A stretch of DNA of 64,000 bases from Buxus sempervirens (Eukaryota; Streptophyta; Magnoliopsida; Buxales; Buxaceae): contig OX387187.1 of NCBI GenBank assembly GCA_947561395.2, forward strand, positions 30,795,829-30,859,828, read 5' to 3'. This document shows, piece after piece, positions 14,084 to 27,420 of this stretch. The translations under genes and the position numbers were made by a program. Position 1 is the first letter of the stretch, and each line of letters starts with the position of its first letter. The notes below the pieces were generated by a model. It had not been told where the DNA came from. It did not search any database and was given only the letters and a program-made list of their open reading frames with translations.

Positions 14084-16241
14084 AATTCTAGTTTTTAGAT
14101 CTCCAATGCTCTCAATTGAAGTAGAAACATCAACTGCAAACTCCACTGTGTCACTTATTTGTGGACTTCGGTAATAATTGCTGATAGGCTTTGTAGCCAA
14201 AACTGAATTTGGATAGAATATCTTCTCATTGTCATATTTCAGGAAGACAGTTGTTAAGATGTTCATCTCTTCAACAATCATCTGTCAGGTTACAATTTAT
14301 CAAACCCGACTAACCAAGTATCCATAATATAATTTATTATGTGCTGTAGAGAGTAAGTTACCTGCACTACATCAATGACACAACGATCACCAACATCAAA
14401 TGGATGTGTCACAAAAACAAATGATGGCTTCAAATACAGTCTTGCAGGTGTTTCCAAACATGAATGCAACCACCAACATCTGAGATGAAATGAAAACAAA
14501 CAACTTGGTCGTTGCAAATCCCATCAAAAGGAGAGATACAATAATGATTAGAACAATCACAACCGCTGAGGCAAGCCTGTTCAATTGTTTGACAGCTGTT
14601 TTGGTATCATTCAACAAATGCACAAGCGATTTGAGATCAAGATAAACCTTCACCTTCAGATGAGAACATTATGAGAGTTAGTAAGTCCAATTTTCCTCCA
14701 ACAGACAGTTCCCTGTTCCTTTCCATGAAATGAGAAGGAAAATAACAACAGGTTGTTATACAAAAGAGGTCATGCATAAAACCAAAGTCTATTTTGCATA
14801 AGCCCAAGTTTTCAAATGAACAATAACATACAACCAAAGACGACTGATCGTGTTTTATAATAAGGCATAGTACTCACCTTGTGCTCCTGCCATTATTTTA
14901 AAGCAACATGTGTATGGCACATAGAAACACATGTTTCATTGTCTCAAGTTCTCGGTTCATACGGGAGAGGGAGAATTGTGTAGAGTGTTTTGAACCAAGC
15001 TAGCCAATTGGGATCTTGTTATAAAATGGTCTGGAGGAATTTTAGTAATTATTTAGGTTTCTTTTAAGTGATGGAAAGAAGCTTTGCGGAGCTTGTTGGG
15101 TTTCAATTAAAGAGAATTTCAGGATGTTCCAAATGAAAAAAAATGACAATTGGTTGAAAGGATGATGCTTTGCTAAATCCATGCAGGCATACTTGTATTT
15201 TCATATGATCTCCTCCACACTCAGAATTTACTGCTCAATTTTGATGGTTTTTTGTGTTTCAAGATCATGGAGGGGGATACCAATTTCCAGCCCAGGTGAT
15301 AAAGAAGTGGCTATAGGCTAAAGTTATGTCCCCTTTATCTGGTTTTGGAGAGCTGACAATAATTAGTTGATGAACTCCTTTGGAGACATAAACTTGGCTC
15401 ATTGATTGGGTAAAGAGTGACACGATAGGCTCTTGGAAGCTTGAAGGTATCTAAGATTAAATAGGAGAATGGCGGCATTACCAAGCATCTCTCCATTTAG
15501 TGCCAATTTCAGCTGATGAAATGGCAGATGAGATAGACAAAAATGGGGTTAGAAGGGTTCTATTTCTACAGGCAAAGGGCTTACAGAGTGAATGTTGTTG
15601 TCCTGTTTTTACTGTTTTATCCATTTTTTTATCTTGTTTTTTTTCTACGCATGTTGTATCTTTGGGCCTCTTGGTCCTCACTGTACGATTTCCAAATTTT
15701 TTCTTTTGATAAAATTTCTTGTATTCATAAGAAAAACAATGATAAATGAATAGAGGGTAAAAAAACGATAACATAATTTTACTAAACCAGGATAACAATT
15801 TAGAGATCTCATACCCAGAGATGATTTTGGAAGCATAAACTAGTCAAGGAAAAAGTCAAAAAAAAGTCTTACCACCCAGTTTCTCAAAGTTGATTTCTTG
15901 ATTTTGCCGGTCTCAACTGCTTCAGGCAACAGTGGAAGCACACTATCCACCTCTTCCTTTTTCATGAATCGCAGGAGGTCCTCCTCATCGATATACCTAT
16001 TCCATTGAACAAAATAGACAGGTATAAGAACAGAAGAACCGATCATTGGAAGATATAAGCACTTTTTCATTTTTAGTAGATTTTCCCACTTGCAGCCAAG
16101 CCTTGCAACGTTCCGGAAAATCTGGAAAGCAGCGGCTTTCGCTTCCCACTCATTGGTAATCTCCTTATCCCTTTTTTCACCTCCCTCGTCATCAAAACTC
16201 TCATCAAGTGTGTTTGAAATAGTAGATAACTCCGTCGCCAT
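14084..16241 (-). pseudogene. Mechanosensitive ion channel (MSL10-like) gene fragment
   Basis: Four minus-strand exons match plant MscS-like channels of the MSL4-10 clade. They are 16241-16090 (LSTISNTLDESFDDEGGEKR to NVARLGC), 15996-15873 (YIDEEDLLRFMKKEEVDSVL to LRNWV), 14653-14362 (VKVYLDLKSLVHLLNDTKTA, then membrane helices, FISSQMLVVAFMFGNTCKTV, HPFDVGDRCVID) and 14281-14084 (MIVEEMNILTTVFLKYDNEK to DLKTRI). Intron phases fit. Such channels open under membrane tension. Exon 3 is 292 bases, one more than a multiple of three, with the frame change just after FEAI. No usable donor follows the last exon, and both the N-terminal half with its membrane helices and the C-terminal tail are missing. 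Before LSTISNTL the reading begins with an unrelated ATG-GCG-ACG-GAG start. This is a captured, non-functional fragment. Confidence 0.85.
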
Positions 16242-16393
16242 TGAAGTCAGAGATGCAGAGGCGGCAGCGATTCCAAAGAACAGAGACAGGACTCAGTGAG
16301 AAGGACAAAACAAAAAAACAAAAAACACGGATCCAAATGGCTGCCACTGTTAGGAGGTCGGACAAGACAAATGATTCGCCGTCGGTGAATCTC

Positions 16394-17059
16394 CTTCTGA
16401 ATGACAGACATCAGTTCCCTGATCCTCCTTCCCTTCTCGCCTAAAACAAATCCACCACATCATAGTTAACGAAACCTAAAACCCAATCACCGAGATCAAC
16501 CAACAAAACACCGGGCATCATCGAAAACACCAACAATCAGAATTTACCCAGAACATTCTGAGTTCGAGTGGCCCTGATGATGATCTCTGTTCGCATCGGC
16601 GTAACCCTGACCTCGACGCTCGAGTATCCGTCCACAGCAAGCTCTCTAGTGAGCACTTTATTAAGCTCCGCAAAGAAAACTCCATCGGCTACGAATTGTA
16701 ACGAACAAACACAGCCAAGAGATCCGAGAAACCATAAAACACTGCTGAAATGCTGAACCTTTAGTCGGGAAGAGAGAGAGAGAGAGAGATGAAGAATATG
16801 TTCAGCAGAGAAATGCTGAACCTTTAGTCCAATTGGCATTTTTTGATTTCCTGCCAACAAGAGGTGGGATTTGCATTTTCGTTCGAGGGATTTCAACGAA
16901 ATGAGGCTTTCAAACGTGGCTCCAATCGAGCCATTTTGAGGATTGCAGCTGAAAAATCTCTCGCTCGGCTGATCGTCACGGCTGAAACGAGTGGGAAGCG
17001 TGTCGTCTCCAGAACGCATGTCGGAGGGTTCGTAAGAGGGTCCGTCGCAGAAGAAAACG
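16394..17059 (-). repeat. Right arm of inverted duplication, second RPS3 fragment
   Basis: Reverse copy of 11677-12350. It holds the RPS3 exon [12 protein letters not shown] (16695-16548, minus), its intron, and the first 47 bases of the next exon (16440-16394), where similarity stops at GTTCAGAAG-like sequence. On the minus strand a single frame of 186 codons (17097-16537) runs from ATGAACCTGGGG through sequence of unknown origin into the RPS3 exon. The left arm does not keep this frame because its CT tract differs. Whether the chimera is transcribed is unknown. Confidence 0.9.
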
Positions 17060-18621
17060 GTCCCCAGCCGGCTCAGTTCCCCAGCCCCCAGGTTCATCTA
17101 TTCGTTTCAGGCTTTCAGCAATGGCGCCATGCTTGCCAAATGATTTCGCGCCCCTCCGTTTTTTGTTGCTGCAAGCATTTTTTGCAGAATACATTTGGCT
17201 AAGAATAGTTGCTTCATGGTGGATTAGCAGCAGACCTGATTTTAGGGGCTGAAGTTTTCCCAGAAGGAAATATTTTGTTCTTGCAGAATACATTTGAACC
17301 CTTCTTCTATCTTTGCTTTTTGCAAATCCTGGTAAGTTAATTAAATCCCCACTCCTTTTTCCCTTTTTATCCTTTTTTATTTGTTCTTGAATCCACATTG
17401 CACAATGCGATGGCACATCTTATTAGATCTTTAATGGCCAAATCGGTAGTAATTTCAACAGTAGATGACTTTGAGTTCGTTGGTAGCGGCGTGATTGATC
17501 ATCGGATATTGGCTTTGGCTTTGACGAATCATGTTATGTAGTAAATTGAATAATTCATAGCTCTGTTATTGTAGATGTCTGTTGAAGCATGTTCGAGAAA
17601 CCGCAAAAGGTGGTTATCTGGTTAGCAAGTTTATTGAACTTCTTGATTTATTGTTTTTTATTTTGAGAGCAATTGGGAATCAATCAAGCATTGATAGAAG
17701 AACCAGATGGTGAGATGTTAGAGCTGGTCTTCTGCTTGGGTTGTCTTCTTCCTCTTTGCTGCTCTTCCTCTTCTTCTTGATGTTTGCAGAGACGAAGAAA
17801 GGTTTCGAGTGAAGAATGAAGAATGGCTTTTCTAAGGGTTCCTCTTTGTCTGGTTTTGAAATTTAAATTTCAAAATAATAGGGGCTTAAATCACCCGGGC
17901 TGGGGAATTGAGACGGCTGGGTAAAAGAATAAGGGGCTGAGTGTTAGCTGTCTCGCGTGCCGCTCACGAGACCACCGTGTCCACGTGTCAAGAGGAGCTT
18001 GACGCAGTAGACTTCGCCGTAAAAGCTCTCGCTGTTGAGGAAATCAACTGTCTCACAATCAACAAAATTTATATAGAAAGAAACAAATAATTATAAGTTA
18101 TTAAATGAGGATAAGTAGATCATTCAAATAAAAATAAGTAAAAATAAACAGAAACAGAACAAAACGCCTACGTAAAAGCAAGTTAGATATAAGAAAGCTA
18201 AACGAGAGGCTGTTTGGTAACAATTTTTATTAAAACAATTTGAAAACCATTTGGTAACATTTAGTTAAAATCAATTATGACTTTAAAAATCAGCAAAAAT
18301 ATGTTTGATAAAGTTTTTACAATAATTTATATTTATAATTTCTGTTAGCTATGGTTATATGGCAGTAATTAATGTTAATGATAGTGGTTGTGATGATGTT
18401 GATTGTGGATTCATGTGATGATGGTGGTGATGATGATGGTGTTAGAGGTGCTGGTTATTGTGGTGGTGGTTATAGAAGTGGTGGCAGAGTTGGTGATGGC
18501 AGTGGTTGAGGTGGTCCTAGATGTGCTGATGAAGGTGGTGGTTGTGGCGGTGGTCTTGGAAGTTGTTGTGGTGGCAGTTGTGGATGTGGTGGTGGTGGTT
18601 GAAATTTCAGAAACTGGGATG
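17060..18621. other. Intergenic DNA with GGT/GAT-rich tract
   Basis: No recognisable gene. A small plus-strand frame at 17410-17541 (MAHLIRSLMAKSVV..) is unassigned. The diverged inverted-repeat partner of 8568-8651 lies at 17950-18033. From about 18370 to 18602 the plus strand is a GTG/GAT trinucleotide-rich tract. It creates a valine-rich open frame (18403-18738) that I regard as low-complexity and not coding. Confidence 0.5.
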
Positions 18622-18651
18622 TTTCAAAAGCATATTACCCACATGCATATG

Positions 18652-18683
<32 letters not shown>

Positions 18684-20331
18684 TATATACATATATATGT
18701 ATATATATAAGTGCATAATATACTTAATACAGTTTTGATACTTAATAATAATATACTTAATACAGTTTTGATACTTAATAATAATAAATGATATATCTAT
18801 ATAAGTGCATTTTAAGTATAATAATATATATACTAAATTATATTAAGTATGACAACTACTTAATTATACTAAATAATAATAATTCCATCAATATATTTTA
18901 GTATATTTTATTATACTAAATAATAATAATGCCATCAATATATATTTTAGTACATTCATTTTCTCGAATCCAAATATGTCAACATCGTTTATTTTAGTAT
19001 ATTTTCTGGAATCCGAATATTTCAGCATAATTTATTTAATCCGAAGATGTTACAATATATATATATTTTAATTACATTCATTAATTTTATTAAATGTTTT
19101 TAGTATTAATTTTTAGTGTATTTGACTGGTCAACATCCCTAATTACAAGGCAACGTAACCTGAAAGGGAACTTTTAAATTTTCTTTTGGAATAAAAGATG
19201 ATTGTGAAAAGATCATAGCACCTAACACCTCATATACGACACCGGATGATACAATTAATAGCTTTATTAAAAGCAAACATTAACAGAAATAAAGTATAAT
19301 AATCTTTACCAAAAAAGAAATAAAGTATAATAATACTCTAGGTTTATTTGAAGAACAATGAAGAAGATACCAAAAACGATTCGTTTATCGTTACTCTTTT
19401 ATATTAAATAAAAACAAAATTGCAAGTAAGTGAGGCATATAAAAAGATGGACACAAGATGAACAAAGGTGTTGGTAGTCCTATTCTAAAGGGCCCACCAA
19501 CGCATCCCTCCAGGAGTGACCAAATTAATCAATGACCTCTAGGAACAAATTCGTAGTATAAGCAGAGGATCGGCCCAAAGGGAAATGAAAGTTGATAGCC
19601 TTTGTTTCTTTTCTAATGTCTAGCTCCCACAAAAGTTTAAATGCCCAGACTTTGAGAAATTCGATGGTACCGAATGCCCCACAACTCATCTAATATCATA
19701 CTGCAGAGCTATGGTAGGATATACTTGAGATGAGAGACTGATGATTCAATTCTTTCAAAGGTCCCTAATAGGGCAAGCACATCGTTGGTTTTCCACCCTT
19801 GACCCTGTTCAAATTCGCAACTGGCCAGATCTAGCACACCTCTTCATGGAGTAGTTCAAATTTAATTCTGAAGTCCTGCCGACACGAATGGAATTGATGA
19901 GATTGTCAAAAAAGAATAATGAATCGATCAGGGACTACGCTCGTAGATGGAGGGAACTAGCCATGCTAGTGCAACCACCATTGACTGAGGAAGAGATGGC
20001 CACCATCTTCATCTCAACCTTAGGCTAACCCTACTATTCCCATCTAATTGTCCAATATGCGACAAGCTTCAGCTCACTAGTCCAAATCTCTTACAGGGTC
20101 AAAGGAGGAATCAAGTTCGGATTGATCATAGGAGGCACAGCCGGAGGGACACAGAGGAAACCCCTAAATGGTAGTAAGAAGCTAGAAAATAGAAGGGAAG
20201 AGCCAACTGTCAACCATACAGAGTCTGACCAAACCCTCCATTTCCAACAAAGAAGTAAATCCTTCCAATGCAGGGGCCACGAGAATGCCGCATCAAAGCA
20301 ATCAGATCACCAAGGAAGACACAGGTGTGTG
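18622..20331 (+). mobile_element. Fossil gypsy retroelement fragment with gag, copy 1
   Basis: About 19600-20330 carries the signature of a Retrotrans_gag domain (for example the short motif RDYARRWRELA near 19935-19970), followed by a zinc-knuckle-like part near 20270. This is a broken fragment; no pol, LTR pair or target duplication was found. The first half (18650-19100) is AT-rich with ATAC/TA microsatellite and a 36-bp tandem duplication (about 18715-18785). 18622-20131 is repeated at 36922-38403 at very high identity. This copy is the longer one, since gag sequence continues past 20131, so it is probably the source. Confidence 0.75.
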
Positions 20332-21801
20332 GCCCACAAGATATTCACTTGGTGGGCCCCACACTTGTGTGTCTTGGTGTATGGTTGTATGGAGTATCTT
20401 TGTTGTAGATGATACAGCCCAACCCAAAGATAATGCTGATTTGCACAGGAGTTTGCTTGTAGTTGGTACCATGGAAGCTTTGCTGGAATGACAGGGCTGA
20501 ATAGTTGAATTGAGTTGATTATTTTCAAGTATTTCATCATTGAGACATTGTGAGGTGGTTGTCATTTGGCTTATTTTGCAAATCTTGCTTATGAACAATG
20601 TTTATTTGCAATGATCGTTGAGGCGATGGAAACCATCGTTTTTCATCTTTTTGGATTGGTTGGTAAATGGATCAGTCTTCTATTGAACAAAACTTTAGCA
20701 TTGGTAAACATCTAATGATTTCATGCAAAATTACTATCCCTTAAATTACTATAATTCATCTAATTCGTGTTACTTTTCATTTCAAGTCCTCAGGATATGC
20801 TTTACTTCCTCAGACGCATATGCCTTGCAGATTCATTCAACAGTGATTCAGGTGGAGAAAGAGATGCTTCTGGGCAACAACACCACCAATTTGCATTCGC
20901 AGGCGGACTCCCTAACTTCACTTCTCCTTAGGTTTCACATAGTGCTTTTATCCCTTTTCGGACACTTGGTGGCAATTCCAGTGGTGGACTAAGAGTAGGC
21001 AATGATAATATACCAGCACCTAACATAGAAGCTCAAGAACAATTTCTACGGCACCAGATTGAGGTATTATATTTTTTTTTGTCAGTTATGTGATTACTCC
21101 TGCTTTGTAATCATCATCTGAAAAATCATTGTTGATAGTCCTTAACCCTTTCTCTCTTTTAAAGTTTAACTTGATTTTGTAATTTCCACTAATGCTGGTT
21201 TCCTATATTTTAATCTCTCACGCACTAGTAGGTCAAAATAAGAAACTATTACTTCACACTCGTATGGGCTTGACGTGGTTGAATATTTTATCAATTTTTA
21301 GTTCAATGGTTGCGTGTAATATGCTTGGACTTTGGATTCTAATCTCTGTATTTTTTTTTCTTTTTTGGTGAATAATGAGGTAGTGTATTAAAAGAAACCT
21401 AAGTAACAGTCTAGGAGAAAAACATGAAGGCAAAAACAGAACGTAGTACAGCCCATGTAATATCGCTTGCACTATTGCTATATGTTATCAGCTCCTCAGT
21501 TCCATAAGACTTAAAACTCTTCCTTGATACAAACACCGGATACAATCATGGAAAAGATATCCTCCAAAATTCTCAGTTTCATCACCTTGGAAAATCATTT
21601 ATTTCTTGCTAACCATATATAGCAATCCTTGCAAAAAAGAAAAAAGAAAAAACTGCATGGTACATAATTTTCCCTTTCGTCTGCAATGTAGGGAATCGCC
21701 ACTGTTTTGCCAAATCAGATGGAGTTCTAGGGAACACCTGCTTCAATCCAATCAAATTAAAAATATAAGACCATATAGTGCCTGAAAATTCAGTGTATGA
21801 A
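20332..21801 (+). other. Possible exon of an unrecognised host gene, otherwise non-coding
   Basis: An exon-like stretch at 20782-21063 is preceded by a plausible acceptor (TTTCATTTCAAG) and ends at GAG followed by GTATTA. In that frame it encodes a Gly/Ser/Asn-rich sequence ending NIEAQEQFLRHQIE, but one TAG interrupts it. A phase-matched stretch occurs at 36628 (see findings). I do not recognise the protein. An imperfect hairpin (ACACAGGTGTGTGGCCCAC and its partner) sits at about 20320-20375. The rest shows nothing assignable. Confidence 0.3.
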
Positions 21802-22079
21802 TGTAGACACCCCAAATTGCACTTCAATATAAGAGAACAGTCAAAAAGAACTTTAAATGTTTTATTTGAGCCTTGACATATGTCAAACATTCAAAGATAC
21901 TCAAGAATGGTGCTAACCGCACTGAATATACGGTTTTTGAGAATTTTGTCTCAACCGCCCTGTATGTGCAGTTGCGACCGCACACACAGCACGGTTGATG
22001 TTCATGCTTCTTGCGTAAGCTGCCACGTGGCTTCTAGAAGCTTTGGCCGTTGAGCCACGTCGACAGCAATCATGACGAG

Positions 22080-24573
22080 TGTGCGCACCCCATTTCGGGC
22101 CGCACGACGAGGTGCATGCGAAGTGATGCTCGCCTCGGAACTGATTTGGAGTCGCCACTGCCTGAGAGGTGCAGGCAGACACAAAAGGGGCACCTATTCG
22201 GGCCTAATTATTCTGGTCTGCGACTTATTAGAGTTCTAAGTAAGTTCTCGGTTACGTCTAGGGAAGCCCGAAGCCACCTTAGCCCACCCCGTCGATTGAC
22301 AGGTCCCGTGGGTCTCCTTGGTCTTGAGTCAACTTAATTCTCACCTTTCCTAGACCAGCATGCACACTTATTTGGTCTAAGTGGGGACCATTGATGGTGT
22401 AGGTTCCCCTTTTATTTGATTTTATCTTTTTATTATTTGGTGAAGTGAGTCGGCTACGGGCCCTATTGGAAGTCCCGTTGGGATCCAAATTGGGCTTAAG
22501 TCAAGCCCAAGGCCCAGTCCGGGTTATTGGGTAACCCTTATTGGATTATGGCTATTTGGTTTAAAGATTTATTTATATTTACAAAGTTAGTGGATTGATG
22601 TCTTTTAGGGCCCAATGGGCTTGGATTTGGCCCAATGGCAATTTAATCATGTGGCCTTTAATCCGTTTATCAAAACGGGCTTTGGTTAGGCTAGTCGGGA
22701 TGTGGGCCCCATTGAAGGGCCCACGAAGCCTTGGTGGGCCCACTTAGGCCCATAGTCTCAAAATAGGCTTGGAAAAGTCCAAGAAGCCCAATGGGTCAGA
22801 TTATGCAAAAATGGATCGGATTAGGTCCAACCGGGTCGGAAAAATGGTTTTTTAAGTTACTTTATCGAGTGACCGTATTTAATTCACAGTCTAGTCAAAA
22901 CCGTAATTTTAATACGGTTCAGGCAAGACCGTAGATTAACTACGGGCACGCCTGAACCGCTCTGAGTATACGGTTTTTGCTCAATTTCGCCGTTTTGCTC
23001 CGATTTCGATTGGGATCAACTTGGTCAGCTTCCTGGATATTCTCTCGACTTCTGTTGAGGTTCTCAATTTCTTGAAGGTGCTGCATTTACTTTGTTTGGC
23101 CTAAATGACCTCTTTCTCCTTTTCTCTTGCATTCTTTGAAGCCATCCTCTTTCTTAACCTTTCATGACTGTTCTCAAGAAGGGAAGGAGAGGGAAAGAAC
23201 GTGGGGATACAGCAAACTTTATATGGAGGACAAATCCTTCATAATAAACAAAACAAAAAAAATGAGGTAGGATAGATTAAAGTTAATCCCAATGTTCCTT
23301 TCTTATTTAGGATTGTTCTTTTGCATTTATAGGGAAACCACCTTGTATCAAGCCTCTCGTGGTGCACAATAAACAGCAAATGGGTTAGAAATGTTATGGT
23401 AACAATAGAATGTAGAAAGGAAACAAGAAGAGATATTAACAAAAATTACATTCTACTTATGTATCAAAAATACTTACAAAATAGTCTCTTTGCTTGTTTT
23501 ACACTTTTGTGGTTCTCTGGAAATTCTGACAGCGCTTCCACACCCTGTTGGATTCTTAGGATTGGTTTTGAAAGGGTCTTGATAGGTTGATTATGCTTAC
23601 AAGATGAAAGGAGAGGTTGGGCAGCACTCCAGGGGCAAAATGGGTATTTTTGGGTTGGGTATTGGGGCGGCGAGGTTTGGGCAGAGTTTGGACGTGGAGA
23701 AGACAAAGAAGGAGAGGGGGGCCAGCAAGGAGGACCAACTTGCACAAATGGGGGGGCTGGCCCCCTATTTATAGCCAAAATTTTCGTGCCCGTATTTGAA
23801 GTACAGGCATGCCTTGCCCGTACTTCAAATACGGGCGTGCCTTGCCCGTAATTCAAATACGGGCGAAAAACGCACATTTTCAAATCTCGCAAAATCGGCC
23901 ATACGGGACGCGTGTCCTGCTGTACAGCGACACGTGTCCCCTTCTAGAAGCTTGCCCATATTTGAAATATGGGCGTGCTTCATCCGTACTTCAAATACGG
24001 GCGCGCGCGTTTTTAAAATGCCGGATTTCAAATGCTTTATTAAATCTAATTTATTTAAAGATTTTTTGATTATTTTATTATAAAGACGAGATTCTTTTAT
24101 TAAAATATTATTAAAAAATAAAGATATTTCTATTAAATGATTATTTCATTTATTTAATTCATTTATTCTGCTTTTAGCTGCTGTTTTGCCACATGGGCAG
24201 CTTTCTTTGAAACTTTCACTGCCCATAACTTTTCCGTCCGATGTCCGATTTCAGCAAATTTGGTGTCGTTGGAATCAGCTCGGAACACACTATCCACTGG
24301 GATTAAGTTTGGCAGCTGAATTGGGGTCGAGCAAAAAGTCAACTTTCGCTTCCCCAAAAGTTTGACCAGCTCATAACTTCCTCATCCGGACTCCGATTCT
24401 GGCAAACTCGGTTGCGTTAGAACCGTGTCGAAATACTCTTTTCAATGAGAGGAAGTTTGATGGCCAATTCTCTTTGGATCAAAAAGTCAAACTTTGGCCC
24501 CCTCAAGGTTTGACTTTTTAATTGAAATTTTCATTTTCTTCATTTTTGGGGGTGCAAAAATCAGGTGCTAACA
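22080..24573 (-). mobile_element. Solo LTR C, nested in LTR D
   Basis: Minus-strand ends are TGTTAGCACCTGATTTTTGC and GGGTGCGCACA. The flanking 5-bp duplication is near-perfect (ACGAG at 22075-22079, ATGAG at 24574-24578). The host LTR resumes on both sides exactly where LTR E is continuous (about 60680-60695), an independent empty-site proof. Minus-strand TATAAAT at 23767-23773. A U3 array of near-palindromes with CCCGTATTTGAA-type arms lies at about 23785-24003, and others at 22845-22980. About 2.5 kb, different subfamily from A and B. Confidence 0.85.
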
Positions 24574-25140
24574 ATGAGTGTAACTGAATTGGAACCGCCC
24601 TGTATGTGCGGGTGAGGTGAATTTGCATGGAAACCACATATAGAGTGACGGTTCTGTGGAAACCGCACTATGTATGCGGTTTTGCTTGTTTCGAGGATTT
24701 GCGAAAAGTCTCGATCTCTGAGCCTTATTTACGCATATTACCTCTCTCTTAGGGACTTGAACTCCCTATATTACCCTCCGAAACCTCTAGATTTACATCA
24801 ATTCAAGGCTTTAACTTGAATTGGAATAATCTAAAGAGATTTTTGGGCATACCCTTAGGACTTTATTGCCCTTGGCTGTGCCTATAAATAGAGGAGTCCT
24901 CCTCTTGCAAGTGGCTGGCAATTTGAAGCATTGGAGCTCTATAAGAAGAAGGGATACTCTGCTGGATTGTCTACTCAAGGCTCAAGCTACCAAGGTAATG
25001 CTCTATTTAGCTTTCTAGTCTTCTTCTTTACAATTCCAACTCCCAACTTCTACCTTTCTGTAGTGTAAGACCCTAAGTGTTCTTTTTGTAGCCCCAAACC
25101 TCATCTAAAGTACCTAGAAATTGTCTCTAGCCGTAAAACG

Positions 25141-27420
25141 TGTGAGACATGGGAAAAAATCACCGGAGTGATCATCCCTCCGTCAGCACACGGGCTCAAC
25201 GCAAAAGTGGGAGAGTCGCCACCATTCATGATTTTGAGGTGAGAATGGACACCAAGAGAGATAAAAAATATGCAAAAAGTGTAAAAAGGCAAATTCTAGG
25301 ATAAAAATAATCCTACTTGAAAATCAAATCCAGAGATGGGTAAGGGGATTAGATTATGAACGGGGGAAGGTGTTAGGCACCCCCATTCATCCACACGAAG
25401 TGGTTGCCAAGTGTATGTTCATGCTAAAAAGAAAATAAGAAGCTTGCTAAAAATCATGAAAAAGCCTTGAAAAAGGAACAAATGTATGATATATTCACAT
25501 CAAGATCTAAATGGATTCTAGATCCTCTCTCATGTCAATATCATTTCTGGAATATCTCAAAAGATGGAAATCAAAGCTCAAGTTGCTCAAAACCAAGTTA
25601 AATCAAATCCGGAAAATTCGGTAAAAAGTATGCCATTTGCCTTGAAATCATTCAAATCCAATTCTGAATTGAACCAAACCAAATCCATTTGAAAGATTAG
25701 GGTAAATAAGAGTCTCATGCAAAATTTCACTTCATTCCGACGAAAAATCTAGGAGTTATGCTCCTTTGAAGTTGCTGCTGGGGATTTTTAAAAGTGGTAA
25801 GTGGGCAACTTTGGAAAATTGTCTAGAAAAATCCACTACATAGAAATCCACGAAATTTGGTGTGATTGAAGTCTGTATGACCATATTTCCAGAGAAACTA
25901 GCCTCATACAAAAATCCTTTCGGATGTGCCTTGGGTGGTCTCCCGAACAGGCCTCGAAGATCATAGATTTACCCAGAAAAGTGCAAATGAGCAGTTCTGA
26001 ATAAATCGGCTACCAATAATTTAAATGGAATCCAAAAATTATGAAACCAACTGGATTTGAAAATAGACTCAAAAAGGAGTACTCAGAAATAAAAATCACT
26101 TGAATCGGACTTAAAACGAACACATGGCGGTCCGTCGAAGTGACAAGTTCTGTACTTGAACCTGAACTGTCCACTCAACTTCGACAGAGAGGTGTCAAAA
26201 ATCCGCTAGATGAAAATTCATGAAATTTGGTGGACATAAACTAGACAGCCTCACCTTTCCCACGGTTCTAGAATCACCCCAAAATTCATCCGGATGATGA
26301 AGTTATGGGCGTCCGAAGTAAGGGTACAGGTGCTGTCAAGTTAAGCCACTTTTGAAGAAAACCAAATCCGAAAATTTATAAAAAGTGTGTGATTCGTGTG
26401 AGATGAATCCAAAACCTTTGAAAAACATTTTAAAACATTCCAGAATTTGATTGAGGCCATTTATTGGAGATTTATCACAATGAATGTAATAAATCCCCAA
26501 ATGTGAGCCTATTCACCAAAAATGTGTAATATGTGTGCAAAAGTGAAAAAACCAAGCAAGATCCATACACATGCATATAGATTCAACAAAATAGGTTCTA
26601 GCATAGCCTAGGGTTCCGTTCCATTATCGTTTCCCTCTGTTCTCTTTAAGATAATCAAGGGTACTTTGAATATGGAACGGTTTTCAATCAATCAAAAAGG
26701 CCTTATGCTACATAGGTTCTAGCACTAGGGTCAATCCCCAGTCTCGTTTCTCCTAGATCCGCCTTCACGTTTTACGGCTAGGGGAGTCTTGAGATACTTT
26801 GAGCCGGGAAAGGATTTCCACACATACAAACAAGGCTTTACACTACAGAAAGGTAGAAGAAGAGATCTAGATCTAGGAATGTAAAGACAGAAAATAAAAA
26901 GAAAAGTTGAGGCTTACCTGAATTCTGGAGGCGATTCCACAGCGGTTTTCTTCTTCTCTTGGAGTTCTTCTTTACGAGAATTCAAAACAAGAGTTGTGTC
27001 CCATTTGCTTGAGGAGGAGGCTCCTATTTATAGGCAAAGGCTAAGGTCATTGGTAGACACAACTTAATGTCTAGAACCCCTCCAACCTAAACCCTAAGGT
27101 TATTTCCGCAATTTCCCCTCATTTAATGAGGGACATGATGGTAAAAGTGAAAAGCTCTCGGAAAACCCTAATTTTGAGCAAACTTAAGGTATCCGGTATG
27201 TCAGACCGGATAAAAAAGGGCCTTAAGGTATCCGGTACCATGTACCGGATACACTAAGGCTCACATGTATCCGGTATGAGTATCCGGATACGGGAAAGGG
27301 TACTTGTATCCGGCCTGAGTATCCGGATATAGGTAAAAGTTTATTTTCTTCAAATTCTGTGCTGGCTTTCCAGGAGATAATGATTTTTGATGATTGTTTG
27401 TGCAATTTGGGGTGTCTACA
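25141..27420 (-). mobile_element. Solo LTR B, nested in LTR D
   Basis: Same family and orientation as LTR A (2098-4424). Ends on the minus strand are TGTAGACACCCCAAATTGCA and CCATGTCTCACA, with a perfect target duplication AAACG (25136-25140 and 27421-27425). LTR E is continuous at the matching site (about 61255), confirming the insertion. Minus-strand TATAAAT at 27026-27032. Four near-palindromes with TATCCGG/CCGGATA-type arms lie at about 27187-27335. No internal region. Confidence 0.92.

Noticed and set aside
16976-17416. 146-codon minus-strand frame at the edge of the inverted repeat
   Set aside because: No recognisable family, and it runs across the repeat border; probably chance.
18403-18738. 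111-codon valine-rich open frame
   Set aside because: It is produced by the GTG/GAT trinucleotide-rich tract and the following TA/ATAC microsatellite.
20240-20331. Independent zinc-finger gene
   Set aside because: The cysteine-rich part is in line with the gag fossil immediately upstream and is better explained as its zinc knuckle.
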